From Candidatus Avelusimicrobium fimicolum (GTDB lineage Bacteria > Elusimicrobiota > Elusimicrobia > Elusimicrobiales > Elusimicrobiaceae), in contig UQJU01000003.1 in the NCBI GenBank assembly GCA_900541355.1, positions 9,641 to 73,640 of the forward strand: DNA of 64,000 nucleotides, written 5' to 3'. The notes below the pieces were generated by a model. It saw only the letters and a program-made list of their open reading frames with translations. It had not been told where the DNA came from and ran no database searches. A program made the translations under genes and the position numbers. How positions within the stretch are numbered: position 1 is the first letter of the stretch; every line of letters begins with the position of its first letter. This document shows positions 13,994 to 21,742 of the stretch, in pieces.

Positions 13994-15102
13994 TAAGCGC
14001 GCACCGGCATAATGACGTATTTAAACATTGTATCGCCCACCGGCTCCACTAATACAGGCTGTGAAGCGTTTACAAACGAAAAAGAAACTTTTTCCGTAGC
14101 GATATTTTTAAGTACATCAATAATATAATCCGGATTAAAAGCCACATCAAAGGCTTCTTGGGTATATTCTACGGGTAATTCGTCCGTAAAATCCATTTTC
14201 TGGGAGTTGGCGGAAATCGTCAAATTGTTATTTTCCAATTTAAATTTAACAAGCGCCCCAAATTCTCCGATACAAAGTTTCGCGCGGCGGGTGGAAGCCA
14301 ATAAATCCTTGGTAAAAACCTCAAAACCGAGGTTCTTTTTGGTAGGAATTACTTGGTTGTAATTCGGAAAGTTGCCTTCAATTAAGCGGGAGATAAAAGT
14401 GGTTTCCTTCATCATAAAACTGACTTGGTTGGAAGCCACATTCACTTCAATCATATCATCCTTGCCGGGTTTAGCAATAGCGATATAACGGCAAACTTCG
14501 TTTAAAATTTTGGTAGGAATAATGATTTTAAATTCATTACTGCCCGGTAATGCCGCGTGAGAAGCCACAGCCAAGCGGCCGCCGTCCGTGGCGACAACTT
14601 CAAACTTTTCGGGTGTGTTATTCCACAAAAGGCCGTTCAAAATATAGCGGGTTTCCTGGGTGGATGCGGAAAATGCTGTCTTAACTACCATATCCTGTAA
14701 TTCCAAGGGAGATAAGGAAACACTGTTGGTGCGTTCCACCTCGGGGATAGCCGGATATTCGGACTTGGGAGTACCGATTACCCAAAATTTACTCTTGCCG
14801 GATTTGATATGAAATTTATTGTTTTCGTCGGTGTATAAGTTAATTTCTTTATCATCGGGTAAGTTTTTGATGATTTCCGAAAATTCTTTTATCGGTACGG
14901 TAATGCTGCCTTCTTCTTCCACTTCGGCGTTTAAATAGTGGATAGTGGCCATTTCCATATCGGTACGGACCAACTTTAACTTTCCGGCTTGCGCCTCAAT
15001 CAAAAAGTTATGCAGGATAGGCAGAGTGGTTCTGGACGAAACACCCGAAGAAACAATCTGTATGCCTTCCAAAAAGGTTGATTTAGTAATATTTATTTTC
15101 AT
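13993..15102 (-). CDS. dnaN: DNA polymerase III beta clamp
   Basis: Ring-shaped sliding clamp that tethers Pol III to DNA, 369 aa, the usual length. Conserved segments are LPILHNFL near residue 30 and the clamp end MPVRA, where the peptide-binding pocket usually ends M(P)-x-R. It lies downstream of dnaA across a 171-nt spacer holding several DnaA boxes. The start is only weakly preceded by AGAG; the ATG was chosen because the N-terminal MKINITKSTFLEGIQIV matches the family start. Confidence 0.96.
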   Translation of the reverse strand: MKINITKSTFLEGIQIVSSGVSSRTTLPILHNFLIEAQAGKLKLVRTDMEMATIHYLNAEVEEEGSITVPIKEFSEIIKNLPDDKEINLYTDENNKFHIKSGKSKFWVIGTPKSEYPAIPEVERTNSVSLSPLELQDMVVKTAFSASTQETRYILNGLLWNNTPEKFEVVATDGGRLAVASHAALPGSNEFKIIIPTKILNEVCRYIAIAKPGKDDMIEVNVASNQVSFMMKETTFISRLIEGNFPNYNQVIPTKKNLGFEVFTKDLLASTRRAKLCIGEFGALVKFKLENNNLTISANSQKMDFTDELPVEYTQEAFDVAFNPDYIIDVLKNIATEKVSFSFVNASQPVLVEPVGDTMFKYVIMPVRA

Positions 15103-15134
15103 ATCTTAATCTCTGTTATATGTCCTGTTGATTG

Positions 15135-15286
15135 CGTGGATAATGTGATTTTACCTATACAACTTGTTTGTGATAATTGTGTATAACCCGGTTTATTTAT
15201 CCACATCATCCACCGCAAAAAAATTTATGAGCCGTTTTTTAACCTTATTCCCAAGTTATCCACCGGTTATATACTACTTATCCACA
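15135..15286. other. DnaA-box cluster between dnaA and dnaN: candidate oriC
   Basis: Four near-consensus DnaA boxes (TTATCCACA) are visible: 15197-15205 (perfect), 15278-15286 (perfect, in the 3' end of dnaA), 15256-15264 (TTATCCACC), and 15135-15143 in the opposite orientation (CGTGGATAA). A weaker TGTGTATAA lies at 15178-15186. AT-rich DNA separates them. Cluster, dnaA/dnaN location and the nearby flip in coding strand together support a replication origin, possibly bipartite with the region upstream of dnaA. Confidence 0.75.
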
Positions 15287-16641
15287 GCCTTAATATCCAA
15301 GATAATTTGGTTTATTTCGGCTGCAAAAAAGGGATCCGTTTCTATTTTTTCTTTTACCAAGTCGCGTGCGTGGACCACTGTGCTATGGTCGCGGTTAAAT
15401 TCCCGCCCGATTTCCGGCAGGGATAAATCCGTCAGTTCTGTTGTTAAAAACATGGCTATCTGGCGCGGCCACGCAATAGACTGGGTTTTGCGCTTGGAAT
15501 TAAAATCTTCCATTTTTATATTAAAATGTTTGCCTACAATTTTTTTAATGGTATTGACGTTAATAGATAAATCATTGTCGCTTACCAAGATATCGGCCAG
15601 CAGTTCCTTGGCAATAGAAATAGTAGGCGTTACGCTGTGCATTCCGCAATAGGCCACCAAACGGAAGAGGGAGCCTTCTAATTCGCGGATATTGGTTTGC
15701 ACACCTTCTGCTATAAAGGCAAGCACATCATCACCAATATCAAAGTTAATACTATCTCGCTTTTGGCGCAAAATAGCGATGCGCGTTTCCAAATTAGGAC
15801 GTTTTACTTCCACGCAGATACCGGAGAGTAAACGCGAAGATAAACGTTCATCTAATTCCAACTGCTGTGGCGTTCTGTCTGACGACAACACTATTTGTTT
15901 ATGGCTTTCAAACAGTGCGTTAAAAGTGTAGAAGAACTCCACCTCACTGGCAGATTTTCCGGCTACAAATTGGATATCGTCCATTAAAAAACAATCCAAG
16001 GAACGGTATTTTTTGCGGAAACTTTCCGAGGCTTTATTTTGTAAGGCTTCAATGTATTCACTCACAAATTCTTCGCCGGACATATATAATACCTTGGCAT
16101 TTGGATTTTCCTTTAAAATTTGGTTTCCGATAGCGTGCAGTAAGTGGGTTTTACCGAGTCCGGGGGAAGAATAAATAACCAAAGGATTATTTTCGCGGTT
16201 GCCTAATTTATGAACTACGGCCTCAGCCGCTTTATAAGCAAAGCGGTTGGAGGGGGATTCAATAAAGTTATCAAACATATAGGCGGAATTTAACCGCGAG
16301 GGAAAAGAATTCTTTTTTATCACAGGAGCCGTTGGGGCCGGTGCCGCGGGAATAACATCTTGCGCGGATTGCACTGCCGGGGCGGGTTCCTGGACGGAAA
16401 CTTCGTAAACAATGGTAATTTCCGCGCCCAAATGTTTTAAAAAAGCGTCCTTTATAATATGTTCGTAACGCTCGCGAATTGTTTTACCCCAAAATTGGTT
16501 GGGCAAAGAAATCGTGAGTATGTTGCCCGCGTAGCCAAATTGGGCCGGGCGGAGCCACATATCGTAAGTATCCTTGCCTATAATGTTTTCTATATCTTGA
16601 AAAACGGGAACTAATTGGGGTGTGTCCTGAAAATTATCCAC
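15274..16641 (-). CDS. dnaA: Chromosomal replication initiator protein DnaA (GTG start)
   Basis: AAA+ initiator, 455 aa from the chosen GTG. Domain I covers about residues 1-85 (VDNFQDTPQ...[13 protein letters not shown]); a proline/alanine-rich linker follows to about 125. Next come the AAA+ domain (P-loop [10 protein letters not shown], Walker B-like CFLMDDIQF) and the domain IV DNA-binding helix [17 protein letters not shown] frame open to an ATG at 16743 exists, but it starts upstream of a clear promoter and adds an AT-rich stretch unlike any DnaA. The GTG at 16639-16641 is the first sensible start after that promoter. A perfect DnaA box covers the start codon. Confidence 0.95.
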   Translation of the reverse strand: MDNFQDTPQLVPVFQDIENIIGKDTYDMWLRPAQFGYAGNILTISLPNQFWGKTIRERYEHIIKDAFLKHLGAEITIVYEVSVQEPAPAVQSAQDVIPAAPAPTAPVIKKNSFPSRLNSAYMFDNFIESPSNRFAYKAAEAVVHKLGNRENNPLVIYSSPGLGKTHLLHAIGNQILKENPNAKVLYMSGEEFVSEYIEALQNKASESFRKKYRSLDCFLMDDIQFVAGKSASEVEFFYTFNALFESHKQIVLSSDRTPQQLELDERLSSRLLSGICVEVKRPNLETRIAILRQKRDSINFDIGDDVLAFIAEGVQTNIRELEGSLFRLVAYCGMHSVTPTISIAKELLADILVSDNDLSINVNTIKKIVGKHFNIKMEDFNSKRKTQSIAWPRQIAMFLTTELTDLSLPEIGREFNRDHSTVVHARDLVKEKIETDPFFAAEINQIILDIKAVDK

Positions 16642-16642
16642 A
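16634..16642 (-). promoter_or_regulatory. DnaA box overlapping the dnaA start codon
   Basis: A perfect 9-mer, TGTGGATAA on the coding strand, includes the GTG start of dnaA. It lies about 24 nt downstream of the expected transcription start. It could let DnaA repress its own transcription or translation start, or act as part of a bipartite origin. Confidence 0.65.
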
Positions 16643-16672
16643 GTAAAGCCACCATAAAATAATATATTCTTT

Positions 16673-16701
16673 ATAATACCACTTATTACGAACTCCGTCA
16701 A
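16673..16701 (-). promoter_or_regulatory. Sigma-70-type promoter of dnaA
   Basis: On the minus strand, -35 TTGACG (16696-16701), a 17-bp spacer, and -10 TATTAT (16673-16678). The predicted start is about 25 nt upstream of the GTG codon. This supports the shorter dnaA start. Confidence 0.75.
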
Positions 16702-16743
16702 ATAAAAATAATTAAAACGTTTAATAATGGGGTTAAAATGCAA

Positions 16744-17009
16744 AATAAAACGATTTTTAAAATTTTGGCTATATTTCTATTAAAAAATTGTAAAAGTGGT
16801 AAAAACGCGGTTTTTGCCAAAAAACACACTATTAAATAAACTAATCTCTTTTTTGGCTTGTGCGGGCGCGGTTCCTTTGTTATGATGCAAAGAAGCATAA
16901 AATATGATATATTATTAATAGGAATTATTATTAATAAGGATTTTTTTAATAATGAACTAATTTGTAAAAAATAAAATAACTTCCTATTTTATTACAGATA
17001 AAACAGGAG
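16744..17009. other. AT-rich divergent intergenic region, possible DNA-unwinding element
   Basis: Gene-free, very AT-rich stretch where coding direction flips from minus (left) to plus (right). It holds two copies of ATTATTAATA 16 bp apart (16911-16920 and 16927-16936) and a hairpin GGTAAAAAC / GTTTTTGCC at 16798-16818. No consensus DnaA box lies inside it. It is a candidate unwinding element working with the boxes at 16634 or 15135-15286. Confidence 0.5.
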
Positions 17010-17066
17010 TTGTTGTGACCAATAAACAAAGTATAATGATGTATATACAGTTTATTGCAGATAAAA
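16990..17066 (+). repeat. Direct repeats flanking the dfx promoter -10 box
   Basis: TATTACAGATAAAA at 16990-17003 and TATTGCAGATAAAA at 17053-17066 differ at one base of 14. They sit on either side of the TATAAT at 17032. They may be an operator pair for the redox operon or origin-associated iterons. Two copies only. Confidence 0.4.
17010..17037 (+). promoter_or_regulatory. Probable promoter of the dfx-fprA operon
   Basis: -35 TTGTTG at 17010-17015, a 16-bp spacer and a perfect -10 TATAAT at 17032-17037. The predicted leader before dfx is about 70 nt. Confidence 0.6.
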
Positions 17067-17112
17067 AATAAGATTGGTTACAGAAAATACCAAATTTTTA
17101 TTAGAGGTGAGT

Positions 17113-17514
17113 ATGACAAAATTGAACGATATTTATAAATGCGAAACCTGCGGCAATATAGTGGAAGTAGTCCACGCGGCGGGGGGAGAATTATCCTGCT
17201 GTGGGCACGCTATGAAACTAATGCAGGCAGGTCTTTCCGACGGAGCGGCTGAAAAGCACGTCCCGGTGATAGAAAAAATTGAAGGCGGATACCGCGTAAC
17301 TGTGGGGAGCGTGGAACACCCGATGCTGGATAACCATTATATTGAGTGGATTGAACTGGTTTGTGAAAAATGTGGCAAGGTTCAGCGCAAATATTTGAAG
17401 CCCGGAGAAAAACCGCAGGCAGAATTTAAGAGTGATTCGGATAAAGTAATAGCGCGTGAATATTGCAATTTGCACGGTTTGTGGCAGTTTGTGGCAGAAG
17501 GAAAATTAATTTAA
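17113..17514 (+). CDS. dfx: Desulfoferrodoxin / superoxide reductase (2Fe type)
   Basis: Reduces superoxide to hydrogen peroxide without making oxygen, an anaerobe's alternative to superoxide dismutase. From [14 protein letters not shown] it is 133 aa. The N-terminal desulforedoxin-like centre has C10, C13, C29 and C30. The catalytic centre II has H49, H69, H75, C118 and H121, with the E47-K48 pair conserved in the family. An in-frame ATG exists at 17074, but GAGGTG sits properly ahead of the ATG at 17113 and the protein starts there in the family. It is the first gene of a four-gene redox cluster with its electron donor rubredoxin. Confidence 0.96.
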   Translation: MTKLNDIYKCETCGNIVEVVHAAGGELSCCGHAMKLMQAGLSDGAAEKHVPVIEKIEGGYRVTVGSVEHPMLDNHYIEWIELVCEKCGKVQRKYLKPGEKPQAEFKSDSDKVIAREYCNLHGLWQFVAEGKLI

Positions 17515-17529
17515 GGGGAAAAACATAAT

Positions 17530-18726
17530 ATGATGCAAGCGGTAAAAATTTCGGAAAAAGTTTATTGGGTGGGGGCGATTGATTGGAATATTCGCGATTT
17601 CCACGGTTATTCCACCAAGCGCGGTACGACGTATAATGCTTATTTGGTAATGGGAGAAAAACCCACTCTTATTGATACGGTTAAAAAGGAATTTTACGGC
17701 GAAATGATGGAGCGCATACAAAGCGTAATTGACCCGAAAAAAATCAAAATTATTATTTCCAACCACTCGGAAATGGACCACTCCGGCGCTTTACCCCAGG
17801 CCGTTAATTATATTGAGCCGGAAGAAGTCTATGTTTCTACAATGGGATTTAAAGACATTACCGAGCAATTTCATTGTGATTTGAAGTTAAAAACCGTTAA
17901 AACAGGAGACCGCATTGACGTTGGCGGTGATACCATTTCGTTTGTAGAAGCGCGTATGCTGCATTGGCCGGACAGTATGTTTTCATACTTGGAAAAAGAG
18001 AACGTCCTGTTTACTAACGATGTGTTTGGTATGCACTATGCCACAGGAAAACTGTTTGACGACGAAAACGAAGAACGTCTTTGGTTGTATGAAGCGGAAA
18101 AATATTATGCCAATATTGTATTGCCTTATTCCGATATTGTCTTGCGTTTTTTGGAGCAAGTTAAACAAATGGGATTGGCTCCGCGTTTAATTGCACCGGA
18201 CCACGGTTTTATATGGCGCAAGGACCCGGCTAAAATCGTTAATTTATATGCTAAATGGGCCGCTCAGGCTCCTAAAAATAAGGCGGTTGTTGTTTACGAT
18301 ACTATGTGGGGCAGTACGGAAAAAATGGCTTCCTACATTACCGACGGTCTTCGCGCGGGCGGCACGGAAGTAAAACAACTTTCTATGCACAGCAACCACC
18401 GCAGCGACGTGGTTACAGAACTGCTGGACGCAAGTGCGCTGATTATCGGTTCGCCGGTACTTAACAGCCAAATTTTTCCGTCTATGGCGGATATGCTTTG
18501 CTACTTAAAAGGCTTGCGCAAAAAAGGACTGATCGGGGCGGCTTTCGGCTCTTATGGTTGGAGCGGCGCGCCTATTGATGAATTAACTAAAACCTTGGAA
18601 GCAATGAAAGTGGAGGTGGTGGCTCCGGCTATTAAATCTCCTTTTGTTCCCGACGAGAAAGTAAAGCAAGCCTGCCGGGATTTAGGCTTACTTATCAGCC
18701 AAAAATTGGCTGAAAAAGTAAAATAA
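17530..18726 (+). CDS. fprA: A-type flavoprotein (flavodiiron protein, O2/NO reductase)
   Basis: 398 aa with an N-terminal metallo-beta-lactamase-like di-iron domain and a C-terminal flavodoxin domain (FMN loop YDTMWGSTEKMA, about residues 258-269). Di-iron ligands are visible: H79-x-E81-x-D83-H84, H145, D164 and the His of DHGF. Such proteins reduce O2 to water or NO to N2O with electrons from rubredoxin, which is encoded two genes downstream. Spacing of 15 nt to dfx and AAGGGG ahead of the start indicate the same operon. The second codon is also ATG, so the start may shift by one. Confidence 0.95.
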   Translation: MMQAVKISEKVYWVGAIDWNIRDFHGYSTKRGTTYNAYLVMGEKPTLIDTVKKEFYGEMMERIQSVIDPKKIKIIISNHSEMDHSGALPQAVNYIEPEEVYVSTMGFKDITEQFHCDLKLKTVKTGDRIDVGGDTISFVEARMLHWPDSMFSYLEKENVLFTNDVFGMHYATGKLFDDENEERLWLYEAEKYYANIVLPYSDIVLRFLEQVKQMGLAPRLIAPDHGFIWRKDPAKIVNLYAKWAAQAPKNKAVVVYDTMWGSTEKMASYITDGLRAGGTEVKQLSMHSNHRSDVVTELLDASALIIGSPVLNSQIFPSMADMLCYLKGLRKKGLIGAAFGSYGWSGAPIDELTKTLEAMKVEVVAPAIKSPFVPDEKVKQACRDLGLLISQKLAEKVK

Positions 18727-18739
18727 CGGAGTATTTTAT

Positions 18740-19252
18740 ATGGCGGTAAACGACATTAACAAAGGGCTTAATTATATCACGTACGGGCTGTATATTGTTA
18801 CCACCTGTGAGGGGGAAAAAAAGAACGGGCTTATTGTAAATACCGTTTTTCAGGTAACGGCGGAACCGGCCCAAATGGCTATTTCCGTCAATAAAAATAG
18901 CCTTACGCACGATATGATTTTAAAAAGCCGCGTGTTTGCCGCTATGCCGCTTGAACAAAATACGCCTTTGCCGTTTATTGGTATTTTTGGTTTCCGCTCC
19001 GGGCGGACCTTTGATAAATTGGCCAAGGTTCCCTATAAAATGGGTTTTTTGGGGTGCCCTATCGTTGGGGAACATACACTTTCTTATATGGAAGTAGAGG
19101 TTAGCCAAACAGTAGATATGGGCACCCATACGCTTTTTATTGGGCAGGTAAAGGATGCGGGTGTGTTAAATCCGGAGGGAAAACCTTTGACGTATGATTA
19201 TTATCATTACGTTATAAAAGGAAAAACGCCTGCGGGTGCTACGCATTTATAA
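18740..19252 (+). CDS. Flavin reductase-like FMN-binding protein
   Basis: 170-aa protein of the flavin reductase-like (flavoredoxin) family: N-terminal GLYIVTTCEGEKKNGLIVNTVFQVT and the motif PAQMAISVNKNSLTHD fit the FMN-binding split-barrel fold. In several anaerobes this domain is fused to rubredoxin as high-molecular-weight rubredoxin (Hrb), which passes electrons from NAD(P)H to flavodiiron proteins. Here the rubredoxin is a separate gene 20 nt downstream, a split version of Hrb. It is likely the NAD(P)H-linked donor for FprA/Dfx via rubredoxin. Confidence 0.85.
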   Translation: MAVNDINKGLNYITYGLYIVTTCEGEKKNGLIVNTVFQVTAEPAQMAISVNKNSLTHDMILKSRVFAAMPLEQNTPLPFIGIFGFRSGRTFDKLAKVPYKMGFLGCPIVGEHTLSYMEVEVSQTVDMGTHTLFIGQVKDAGVLNPEGKPLTYDYYHYVIKGKTPAGATHL

Positions 19253-19272
19253 AAAAATGGGAGGAGTAAATT

Positions 19273-19434
19273 ATGGTGAAATATGTTTGCGAAGTTTGCG
19301 GTTATGTGTATGACCCGGCGGTGGGCGACCCGGATAACGGAGTCCCGGCCGGAACCAAGTGGGAAGATGTAAAAGAGGACTGGATTTGCCCGGTTTGCGG
19401 GGTAGGAAAGGACCAGTTTAAGCCGCAAAATTAA
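19273..19434 (+). CDS. Rubredoxin
   Basis: 53-aa one-iron electron carrier. The Fe(Cys)4 site is C6-x2-C9 (CEVCGY) and C39-x2-C42 (CPVCG). The aromatic core residues Y4, Y11 and W37 and the [14 protein letters not shown] loop are typical. A strong GGAGG ribosome-binding site lies ahead of the ATG. It closes the dfx-fprA-flavin reductase-rubredoxin cluster and is the expected electron donor to both Dfx and FprA. Confidence 0.97.
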   Translation: MVKYVCEVCGYVYDPAVGDPDNGVPAGTKWEDVKEDWICPVCGVGKDQFKPQN

Positions 19435-19489
19435 AATTAGGGGCTGTTTTGAAAAAAATGCTTAAATTTTAAGTATTTTTTACACATAA

Positions 19490-19520
19490 AAAACGGGTGC
19501 ATTTTAAGGCCCGTTTTTTT
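19490..19520 (+). terminator. Intrinsic terminator of the redox operon
   Basis: Stem AAACGGG / CCCGTTT with a 12-nt loop followed by a run of seven T (19514-19520). It lies 55 nt past the rubredoxin stop. Confidence 0.8.
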
Positions 19521-19558
19521 GTTCTGTTTTACAACCCGCGTACAAGTGTTAAACTTGG

Positions 19559-19564
19559 TATAAT
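19559..19564 (+). promoter_or_regulatory. -10 box of a near-leaderless promoter (glycosyltransferase)
   Basis: TATAAT ends 7 nt before the ATG at 19572 and no ribosome-binding site is seen. Transcription would begin at or next to the start codon. Confidence 0.6.
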
Positions 19565-19571
19565 AAGAAAT

Positions 19572-20681
19572 ATGAAAATTTTATATGTTATTACTTCAAC
19601 TGATGTGGGGGGGGCGGAAAAAGCCCTTTTGGAACTATCTGTAAAAACAGCCCAAGTTCACTCTGTGCGGGTGGTCTGTTTAAAACCGCTTGGCCCGGTG
19701 GCACAGGAATTAACCAAACATCACATTGAGGTAATAAGCCTAAATATGCGCGGCTATGGTGGGCGGATTATCCAAAAATTAGCGGCGCAGATAAAAGATT
19801 TTCAGCCGGATATTGTGCACGCTATGCTCTACCGCGCAATAGAATATGCCCGGGTGGCATGTGCAGGCAAAAAAGTGAAACTTATTAGTGCTCCGCATTT
19901 TGACTTATCTAAAAAGATTTTTCCGCTCCGATGGGCAGATAAACTATTAAAAGATTTAGATACGCTGACAGTGGCAGAGTCCTTTTCAACGGCTCGGTAT
20001 TTGATAGAAAAGCAAAAGTATAATAAAAATAAAGTTTATTTACTTCCAAACGGAGTGGATAAAACTGTTTTTTATGCGGACGAAACACTGCGTGATAAAA
20101 TGCGGAAAAAGTATGCCTACACCTCGGAGCATATTGTTTTTATAGAAGTGGCGCGTTTGACCCCGGTTAAGGACCCTATGACTTTATTAAAGGCATTTCG
20201 TAATGTGGCACGAACGTATAAAAATGCCCGCTTGGTATATGTAGGAGAAGGAAAAAAACGGCCCGAATTAGAAGATTTTATCCGCCAAAACGGCTTGGAA
20301 AAAACAGTCTTGTTAGCCGGAAAGCAGGATAATATTAATGAGTGGCTTAATATGGCAGATGTGTTTGTTTTGCCGTCCATAGAAGAATCTTTGCCTTTAT
20401 CTTTACTGGAATCTATCCAAGTAGGATTGCCTTGCTTAGTTAGTAAAGTAGGCGATATGCCTTTGTGGGTAGAACACGGGAAAAATGGATTTGTTTTCCC
20501 ATCCAAAGACATTACGCTATTAAGTTGCTTTATGGCAGAATTGATAAATAATGCACAACTGCGCGAAACAATGAGGGGTAATTCTCTTCAAATTTCCAAG
20601 CGGATTGGGCAGAGTTCTCAACAATATCAACAAATTTATCAACAAGTTTTAAACAATAGTTTTCACGTGAAAACAAATTAG
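19572..20681 (+). CDS. Glycosyltransferase, GT4-like (GT-B fold)
   Basis: 369-aa GT-B enzyme. The N-terminal MKILYVITSTDVGGAEKALLEL is the acceptor-domain start with the GGAE motif. The C-terminal EESLPLSLLESIQVGLPCLVS carries the E-x7-E nucleotide-sugar site of family GT4. Substrate is unknown; surface polysaccharide or LPS are likely. The ATG was placed at MKILYVIT because the upstream frame adds a terminator-derived stretch. The last codons contain a perfect parS-like palindrome, encoding SFHVKT. Base composition is more AT-rich than the flanking operons. Confidence 0.85.
   Translation: MKILYVITSTDVGGAEKALLELSVKTAQVHSVRVVCLKPLGPVAQELTKHHIEVISLNMRGYGGRIIQKLAAQIKDFQPDIVHAMLYRAIEYARVACAGKKVKLISAPHFDLSKKIFPLRWADKLLKDLDTLTVAESFSTARYLIEKQKYNKNKVYLLPNGVDKTVFYADETLRDKMRKKYAYTSEHIVFIEVARLTPVKDPMTLLKAFRNVARTYKNARLVYVGEGKKRPELEDFIRQNGLEKTVLLAGKQDNINEWLNMADVFVLPSIEESLPLSLLESIQVGLPCLVSKVGDMPLWVEHGKNGFVFPSKDITLLSCFMAELINNAQLRETMRGNSLQISKRIGQSSQQYQQIYQQVLNNSFHVKTN
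20659..20674. promoter_or_regulatory. parS-like centromere site 1, inside a coding sequence
   Basis: Perfect 16-bp palindrome GTTTTCACGTGAAAAC. The core TTTCACGTGAAA equals the core of the widespread bacterial parS (TGTTTCACGTGAAACA). It is in the last codons of the glycosyltransferase gene, about 1.1 kb before parA. Confidence 0.85.
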
Positions 20682-20689
20682 GAGTTTTT

Positions 20690-21658
20690 ATGGAACAACG
20701 TCTTTTTGCAGTGGCGTGTATTATGTACGCCTTTACGTTATTTACCCGCTATTTAAATAAAAAGAATAAATTAAATTCTAGTATGTCTTTTGCTTGGTGG
20801 CACGGTAGTTTTTTGTTTATTATTTTATCCTGTGCGGTGTATGTTTTAACCTTTGTAATGGGTGGCGGAGCGGGAGAACCCTTAAACTGGTCCAGACTTA
20901 TTTGGGGTATTGTTTTATCTTTGGGGTGTGCAATATATAGCCTGCTTAAAGGAAAAAAAGCCACAGATGATAAAAGAAAGAAAATAATGAAGGCGGACTT
21001 GGAGTGGAGTAATACGGTATATTTTGCCGGGTTTGTGGCCTCTATTGTGATGTTCTTTTTTATACAGGCTTTTAAAATTCCCTCCGCTTCTATGCGTTAT
21101 ACTTTGGTGGAGGGGGACCATTTGTTTGTAAATAAAGCATCTTATGGTTTCCGTATTCCGTTTACGAATGTGCGCTTTGGTGCGTATGAACAGATTAAAC
21201 CGGGGGATATTATTGTTTTTCAATTTCCCGCTAAGGATCGCTCTCAACAAAATTGCGGCGGTAGCCAATATGGCAAAGATTTTGTTAAGCGCATAATTGC
21301 TATGCCCGGCGATACGGTTCAAATAAAAAACGGTCGTCCGTGGGTGAATGGAAAAGAACTTCCTAAGCAAGATTATGAGGTTTATGAGAATTTGGAACGA
21401 GTCCCTTATTTTGAGGTAGATGATAAAGAAGAATATCAGAACTTGTGGGAAGAACATTTATTGGATAATTATTTAGGAATTGAATTGCGTGATTCTTTTG
21501 GTCCGGTTGTGGTTCCTGAAAATTCCTATTTTGCTATGGGGGATAATAGAGATAATTCCTGTGATTCCCGTTTTTGGGGTCCCGTTCCGCGCGAAAATAT
21601 CAAAGGAAAGGCTTGGTTTGTACATTGGCCGCTTAGCCGTATCCGTTGGATTAAATAA
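20690..21658 (+). CDS. lepB: Signal peptidase I
   Basis: 322-aa inner-membrane serine/lysine protease that removes signal peptides. There are three hydrophobic segments before the catalytic domain (about 5-20, 38-58, 68-86) plus one leading into it (about 110-129). The catalytic Ser is S134 (IPSASM) and the Lys is K200 (VKRIIAMPGD). The final conserved box GDNRDNSCDSRFWGPV is present. The extended N-terminal membrane part resembles the larger Gram-negative LepB. The ribosome-binding site TAGGAG lies 9 nt after the glycosyltransferase stop, so they may be co-transcribed. Confidence 0.96.
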   Translation: MEQRLFAVACIMYAFTLFTRYLNKKNKLNSSMSFAWWHGSFLFIILSCAVYVLTFVMGGGAGEPLNWSRLIWGIVLSLGCAIYSLLKGKKATDDKRKKIMKADLEWSNTVYFAGFVASIVMFFFIQAFKIPSASMRYTLVEGDHLFVNKASYGFRIPFTNVRFGAYEQIKPGDIIVFQFPAKDRSQQNCGGSQYGKDFVKRIIAMPGDTVQIKNGRPWVNGKELPKQDYEVYENLERVPYFEVDDKEEYQNLWEEHLLDNYLGIELRDSFGPVVVPENSYFAMGDNRDNSCDSRFWGPVPRENIKGKAWFVHWPLSRIRWIK

Positions 21659-21660
21659 CA

Positions 21661-21676
21661 GTTTTCACGTGAAAAC
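21661..21676. promoter_or_regulatory. parS-like centromere site 2
   Basis: The same 16-bp palindrome as at 20659-20674, GTTTTCACGTGAAAAC, with matching flanking bases A...A. It lies 67 bp upstream of parA, between lepB and parA. Confidence 0.9.
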
Positions 21677-21742
21677 AATAACCTTATATTGCAATTTAAC
21701 ACCAATTAATGTTTAATATATGTATAGAGAAACGGAGGATTT

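Noticed and set aside
16642..16743. In-frame ATG at 16743 giving a longer DnaA (489 aa)
   Set aside because: The extra N-terminal stretch is AT-rich and unlike DnaA, and the promoter at 16673-16701 lies inside it, so the transcript begins after that ATG. The GTG at 16641 is preferred.
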